A DNA stretch of 47,392 nt from an uncultured Steroidobacter sp. (GTDB lineage: Bacteria; Pseudomonadota; Gammaproteobacteria; Steroidobacterales; Steroidobacteraceae): assembly GCA_946478975.1 (NCBI GenBank), contig CAMLEO010000013.1, positions 1-47,392 of the forward strand, written 5' to 3'. The position numbers and the translations under genes are program-made. Shown piece after piece: positions 43,905 through 47,392 of this stretch (positions within the stretch are counted from its first letter, which is position 1; every line of letters starts with the position of its first letter). The notes beneath the pieces are model-generated. The model searched no databases and was not told the origin of the DNA. It was given only the letters and a program-made list of their open reading frames with translations.

Positions 43905-45455
43905 ATGGCGAACAAGCAGCTCTTCCAGACTTCGCGAGGCGCGTTCACGGCGCCGGCGAAGGACCGCAACCGCGAGGGTGCGCCGGCGTATCGGTACTCG
44001 CCCAAGCATCAGCTGGCGCAGTACGCAGTGACGGGCTGTTTGAACAACACGTTCTACGCCGGCGGCGCGGAGCAACTCGATACGGTGCTGGCGTTGAGCG
44101 AGGAGATCGAGCCGGCGTTCATCGCGAAGGTCGCGTTATACGCGCGTAAGAAAGCGTCGCTGAAAGATATGCCGGCGCTGCTGCTCGCAGTGTTGTCGAT
44201 GAAGAGCACCGAGCATCTGCGTCGCGTGTTCGATCGCGTGATCGACAACGGTCGGATGTTACGGACGTTCGTGCAGATCATGCGTAGCGGCGTCGTGGGG
44301 CGTAAGTCGCTCGGATCGGCGCCGAAGGCGCTGGTGCGCGAGTGGTTGAACGCGGCGGACGAGCGCCGTTTGCTCGATGCGGTGGTCGGTAACGCTCCGT
44401 CGCTCGCCGACATCGTGCGGATGGTGCATCCGAAGCCGAACGATCCGGTGCGCGAAGCGTTCTATGCCTGGTTGTTAGGAAAGCCGTATGGCCTGGACGC
44501 CTTGCCGCTGCAGCTGCAGGAGTACCTGGTTTATAAATTCGATCGATCGCAGGCGCTGCCAGATGTTCCTTTTCAGCTGCTGACGGCGCTGGGATTGAAC
44601 CGTAAGGAATGGGCGCTGGTCGCCCGGCGCGGCAACTGGCATATGGTGCGGATGAACTTGAACACGTTTGCTCGTCACGGCGTGTTCGAGATCGATGGTA
44701 TGGCGCAAGTCGTCGCTGACAAGCTGCGGGATCGCGCCGCCATTCGCAAGGCGCGAGTGCTGCCGTATCAATTGATGGCGGCTGATCGTGCGGCGGGGCC
44801 GATGATTCCGCCTCTGGTGCGCGAGGCGCTGCAGGATGCGATGGAGACTGCGCTGGAGAACGTCGGAACGTTCGGCGGTCGAGTGGTCGTGTGTCCGGAC
44901 GTGTCCGGCTCCATGCGCTCGCCGGTGACCGGTGTGCGGCGGGGTGCGACGAGCGTCGTTCGTTGTATCGATGTCGCTGGCCTGGTTGCGGCGGCGGTGG
45001 CGCGTGCCAACCGCTATGCGCTGGTGTTGCCGTTCGAGGAGCGTGTTCGCGAGATCGACTTGAACATGCGCGACTCGGTAATGACCAACGCTCACAAGCT
45101 GGCGTCCATCGGCGGCGGTGGAACGAACTGCAGTGCGCCGCTCGCGTGGTTGAACGCGAACAAGATCAAGGCGGACCTGGTGATGTTTGTTTCGGACAAC
45201 CAGTCGTGGGTGGATGCGCGCAACGGCGCAACGGAGATGATGCGACAGTGGAACGACTTCAAGGCGCGGAATCGGGAGGCGAAGCTGGTGTGTATCGACA
45301 TCCAGCCGTACGGAACGACGCAGGCGCTGGAGCGGGCGGACGTGCTGAACGTCGGCGGCTTCTCCGATGAGGTGTTCGAGGTCGTGAACACGTTCGCGGC
45401 CGGAGCGATGACGGCCCGGCATTGGGTAGGAAAGATCGAGGAGATGAAGATTTGA
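43905..45455 (+). CDS. rsr: Rsr, bacterial Ro60 ortholog (TROVE + vWA domain)
   Basis: A 516-residue ring-shaped RNA-binding protein of the Ro60 family. The TROVE HEAT-like ring spans about 20-320 (from RYSPKHQLAQYAVTGCLNNTFYAGG, through RHGVFEIDGMAQVVADKLRD). The vWA domain (about 325-516) has an intact metal site DVSGSM (Asp332, Ser334, Ser336) and GGGTNCSAPL. In other bacteria Rsr binds Y RNA on its outer surface and, with PNPase, degrades structured RNA. GGAG lies 9 bases before the ATG. The frame stays open far upstream, but the promoter at 43857-43872 lies inside that extension, so it cannot be coding in this transcript. It is the first gene after the sigma-54 promoter; a Y RNA gene follows at once. 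Confidence 0.93.
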   Translation: MANKQLFQTSRGAFTAPAKDRNREGAPAYRYSPKHQLAQYAVTGCLNNTFYAGGAEQLDTVLALSEEIEPAFIAKVALYARKKASLKDMPALLLAVLSMKSTEHLRRVFDRVIDNGRMLRTFVQIMRSGVVGRKSLGSAPKALVREWLNAADERRLLDAVVGNAPSLADIVRMVHPKPNDPVREAFYAWLLGKPYGLDALPLQLQEYLVYKFDRSQALPDVPFQLLTALGLNRKEWALVARRGNWHMVRMNLNTFARHGVFEIDGMAQVVADKLRDRAAIRKARVLPYQLMAADRAAGPMIPPLVREALQDAMETALENVGTFGGRVVVCPDVSGSMRSPVTGVRRGATSVVRCIDVAGLVAAAVARANRYALVLPFEERVREIDLNMRDSVMTNAHKLASIGGGGTNCSAPLAWLNANKIKADLVMFVSDNQSWVDARNGATEMMRQWNDFKARNREAKLVCIDIQPYGTTQALERADVLNVGGFSDEVFEVVNTFAAGAMTARHWVGKIEEMKI

Positions 45456-45458
45456 GTT

Positions 45459-45615
45459 TCGATGTTGTCGTCGACGAATGCAGATGGAACTACATCGCTT
45501 ACAACGCCGTGGTCGCGGGTTCGAGTCCCGTCCGCTCCAACACTGTGGGGCGGTAGCTCAGCTGGTAGAGCACGCAGTGTTTCATCGACACCCTTGTCGT
45601 CGGCGGCAGCATCGA
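45459..45615 (+). ncRNA. Y RNA (YrlA-type) with circularly permuted tRNA-like core
   Basis: The rsr-rtcB spacer encodes tRNA parts in permuted order. T stem GCGGG (45515-45519), T loop TTCGAGT (45520-45526) and CCCGT (45527-45531) come first, then 3' acceptor strand CCGCTCC (45532-45538), an 8-base linker, 5' acceptor strand GGGGCGG (45547-45553; 7 bp with one G-U), TA, and the D arm GCTC-AGCTGGTA-GAGC (45556-45571). Canonical tertiary partners are present: U8-A14, G15-C48, G18G19 with TTC. The RNA is closed by 45459-45477 pairing with 45597-45615 (19 bp, three G-U) and an inner GATGGAAC/GTTTCATC helix (45483-45490/45579-45586). Y RNAs of the YrlA group have this plan and bind Rsr by the terminal stem. 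Exact ends are not known; it is cotranscribed or processed. Confidence 0.88.
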
Positions 45616-45639
45616 TCTTTGCAAAGCAAGTGAGTATTT

Positions 45640-46863
45640 ATGAGCGAGAACAATCACGAGACCATGAACGTCGCAGGCGGCGCCCACGTGAAGATGTGGA
45701 CGCGCGGCGTGCCGGTGGAAGACGAAGCCAAGGCGCAGTTGCAGAAGACGGCGAAGATGCCGTTCATTTTTCATCACATCGCGGTGATGCCGGACGTGCA
45801 CGTCGGCAAGGGATCCACGGTCGGCAGCGTCATCCCGACGCTGCAGGCAGTGATTCCGGCTGCGGTCGGCGTCGATATCGGCTGCGGAATGATCGCTGCA
45901 AAGACGACGCTGCGTGCGTCCGATTTGCCGGATAACTTGAGCGGCGTGCGTTCGGCGATCGAGCGGGCCGTGCCGCACGGACGTTCGCCGGGCAAGCACG
46001 ACAAAGGTTCGTGGGGTGACCGTGCGCCGGACAATGTGGATGCGGCCTGGGCGGAGCTGGCGGAAGGTTTCGATACCATCATCGAGAAGTATCCGCACCT
46101 GGAGAAAGCGAATCATCGCGTGCATTTGGGAACGCTCGGCACCGGCAATCACTTCGTCGAGGTGTGTCTGGACGAAGAGCAGTCGGTGTGGTTCATGCTT
46201 CATAGCGGATCGCGCGGCATCGGCAACGCCATCGGCTCGCATTTCATTGAGCTTGCGCGGCGTGACATGCAGCAGTGGATGATCAATCTGCCGGACCGGG
46301 ACCTGGCGTACTTTCCGGAGGGCACGCAGCACTTCGACGACTACGTGCAGGCGGTGGAATGGGCGCAGCGCTTCGCGAGATTGAATCGCGAGGTGATGAT
46401 GCAGAACGTGGTCGCGGCAGTGCGGCGGGTGATCCCCAAGCCGTTCGAAAGTCACGTCGAAGCGGTGAACTGTCATCACAACTATGTGAACCGGGAACAT
46501 CACTTCGGTCATGACATTCTCGTGACGCGCAAGGGTGCGGTGAGCGCTCGTAAGGGCGAGCTCGGTATCATTCCGGGCAGCATGGGCGCGCGTTCGTATA
46601 TCGTGCGTGGTCTCGGTAACGACGACAGCTTCCATAGCTGCAGCCACGGCGCGGGCCGGAAAATGTCTCGGACCGAAGCTCGCAAGCGCTTCACGTTGGA
46701 AGAGCATCGGGCGGCGACGGCGGGGGTCGAGTGCCGGAAGGACGCAGACGTGATCGACGAAACGCCGGCGGCCTACAAAGACATCGACGCGGTGATGAAT
46801 GCGCAGCGCGACCTGGTTGAAGTGGTCCACACCTTGAAACAGGTCGTGTGCGTGAAGGGATAG
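45640..46863 (+). CDS. rtcB: RtcB RNA ligase
   Basis: A 407-residue GTP- and Mn2+-dependent RNA ligase that joins 2',3'-cyclic- or 3'-phosphate ends to 5'-OH ends. The metal-binding motifs DVHVGKGSTVGSV and GVDIGCGM are present, as are HxLGTGNHFVE and HNYVNREHHFG. The guanylylated histidine is His336 in SHGAGRKMSR. Length matches the Escherichia coli enzyme. The ATG follows a weak GTGAG site and a 10-bp palindrome CTTTGCAAAG (45617-45626) just behind the Y RNA. It is followed two bases later by rtcA. Confidence 0.96.
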   Translation: MSENNHETMNVAGGAHVKMWTRGVPVEDEAKAQLQKTAKMPFIFHHIAVMPDVHVGKGSTVGSVIPTLQAVIPAAVGVDIGCGMIAAKTTLRASDLPDNLSGVRSAIERAVPHGRSPGKHDKGSWGDRAPDNVDAAWAELAEGFDTIIEKYPHLEKANHRVHLGTLGTGNHFVEVCLDEEQSVWFMLHSGSRGIGNAIGSHFIELARRDMQQWMINLPDRDLAYFPEGTQHFDDYVQAVEWAQRFARLNREVMMQNVVAAVRRVIPKPFESHVEAVNCHHNYVNREHHFGHDILVTRKGAVSARKGELGIIPGSMGARSYIVRGLGNDDSFHSCSHGAGRKMSRTEARKRFTLEEHRAATAGVECRKDADVIDETPAAYKDIDAVMNAQRDLVEVVHTLKQVVCVKG

Positions 46864-46865
46864 CG

Positions 46866-47392
46866 ATGATCGAGATCGATGGTTCACAAGGCGAAGGCGG
46901 CGGGCAGATTCTGCGCTCGTCGCTGTCGCTGTCGATTTGTACTCAGCAGCCGTTCCGGATCGTCAACATCCGGGCGAATCGCGACAAGCCTGGGTTGATG
47001 CGGCAGCATCTCACGGCGGTGAAAGCCGCCGCGGAGATCTGCGACGCCACAGTTACCGGCGCCGACCTCGGCAGTCGCGAGCTCACGTTCCGTCCGGGAC
47101 GGCTGAAGGGTGCGAATTATTCTTTTGCCATCGGCACCGCGGGCAGCTCGACGCTCGTCATGCAAACCGTGCTGCCTGCGCTGCTCACGGCGACGGAGGC
47201 GAGTACGGTTCGGATCACGGGCGGAACTCACAATCGCAGCTCGCCGCCGTTCGATTTTCTGCAGCGGGCGTTCCTGCCGCAGCTGCTGCGCATGGGTGCG
47301 CAAGTGGAGCTGGAGCTGCGTCGTTATGGTTTTTATCCGCGGGGCGGCGGCGAGATCATTGCGAAGATCAGGCCGTTCACGGGCTTGTCGGC
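46866..47392 (+). CDS. rtcA: RtcA RNA 3'-phosphate cyclase, N-terminal part (3' end outside window)
   Basis: The first 175 codons of RtcA, which uses ATP to convert RNA 3'-phosphates to 2',3'-cyclic phosphates and so prepares ends for RtcB. The diagnostic start IEIDGSQGEGGGQILR, then RANRDKPGLMRQHLTAVKAA, and GTAGSSTLVMQTVLPALL plus GGTHNRSSPPFDFL are present. The adenylated His lies beyond the window. The start codon comes 2 bases after the rtcB stop, so the two are translationally coupled. Confidence 0.95.
   Translation, partial: MIEIDGSQGEGGGQILRSSLSLSICTQQPFRIVNIRANRDKPGLMRQHLTAVKAAAEICDATVTGADLGSRELTFRPGRLKGANYSFAIGTAGSSTLVMQTVLPALLTATEASTVRITGGTHNRSSPPFDFLQRAFLPQLLRMGAQVELELRRYGFYPRGGGEIIAKIRPFTGLS

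Noticed and set aside
45515..45571. Functional permuted tRNA gene that is ligated into a normal tRNA
   Set aside because: No convincing anticodon stem-loop; the sequence ends extend into a long terminal helix that fits a Y RNA, and the acceptor linker has no CCA.
45499..46887. Long minus-strand frame across the Y RNA and rtcB
   Set aside because: It is antisense to rtcB, and its C-terminal ERTGLEPATTAL-like end is the well-known mistranslation of a T arm, pointing to an RNA gene instead.
1..47392. CRISPR arrays, insertion sequences, attachment sites, prophage
   Set aside because: No regularly spaced repeats, transposase or integrase motifs, or target-site duplications were seen on either strand.

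Overview
The window is a gene-dense, high-GC chromosomal segment with no phage, transposon, rRNA, CRISPR or plasmid signal. The gene set points to a Proteobacterium: a UrcA-family protein, an OprB-type porin, an HWE kinase, a CadC-like TPR regulator, and an RtcR/Rsr/RtcB/RtcA RNA-repair operon. A free-living gammaproteobacterium of the Steroidobacter/Xanthomonadales type is my best guess, by inference only. No gene-free stretch exceeds 300 bases. The longest are about 43707-43904, 45456-45639, 4112-4287, 28672-28846, 15874-16047 and 12140-12307, and each holds start regions, hairpins, promoter-like sites or, at 45456-45639, an RNA gene.

Layout. 1-4.1 kb: the 3' end of an amine oxidase gene; then on the minus strand a ROK-type sugar kinase whose halves are in swapped order, an HWE histidine kinase and two small exported proteins. 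4.3-8.6 kb: one 1427-residue multidomain protein with a GNAT-like segment. 8.6-15.7 kb: an EthD-family protein overlapping an iron-permease-family protein, a duplicated membrane protein, a pseudokinase-TonB fusion, a CadC-like TPR regulator and an exported JAMM peptidase. 16.0-22.9 kb: S10 carboxypeptidase, an OmpR/EnvZ-type two-component pair, beta-carbonic anhydrase plus SulP transporter, and two small envelope proteins. 22.9-30.5 kb: an FAD monooxygenase divergent from a MarR regulator across a clean palindrome, UrcA, GH15, hemerythrin, an acetoacetate-decarboxylase-like protein and an Aer-like chemoreceptor. 30.6-34.7 kb: an asparagine-synthetase-like enzyme without its glutaminase cysteine, a flippase and a sugar-nucleotide-type epimerase. 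34.8-41.6 kb: a G8/beta-helix lipoprotein, a c-type cytochrome lipoprotein, an OprB porin and an exported amidohydrolase.

41.6-47.4 kb is the most interesting part. It is an RNA-repair locus: rtcR on the minus strand with a downstream protein-tyrosine-phosphatase-type gene, then a consensus sigma-54 promoter, rsr (Ro60-like), a structured RNA, rtcB and the start of rtcA. The rsr-rtcB gap encodes a circularly permuted tRNA-like RNA. Its T arm and 3' acceptor strand come before its 5' acceptor strand and D arm, the two acceptor strands are joined by an 8-base loop, and the whole is closed by a roughly 19-bp terminal helix. This matches a Y RNA of the YrlA type, the natural partner of Rsr. The likely logic is that RtcR senses damaged RNA through its CARF domain and activates sigma-54 transcription. 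Rsr with its Y RNA then handles structured RNAs, while RtcA and RtcB convert and ligate cleaved ends.
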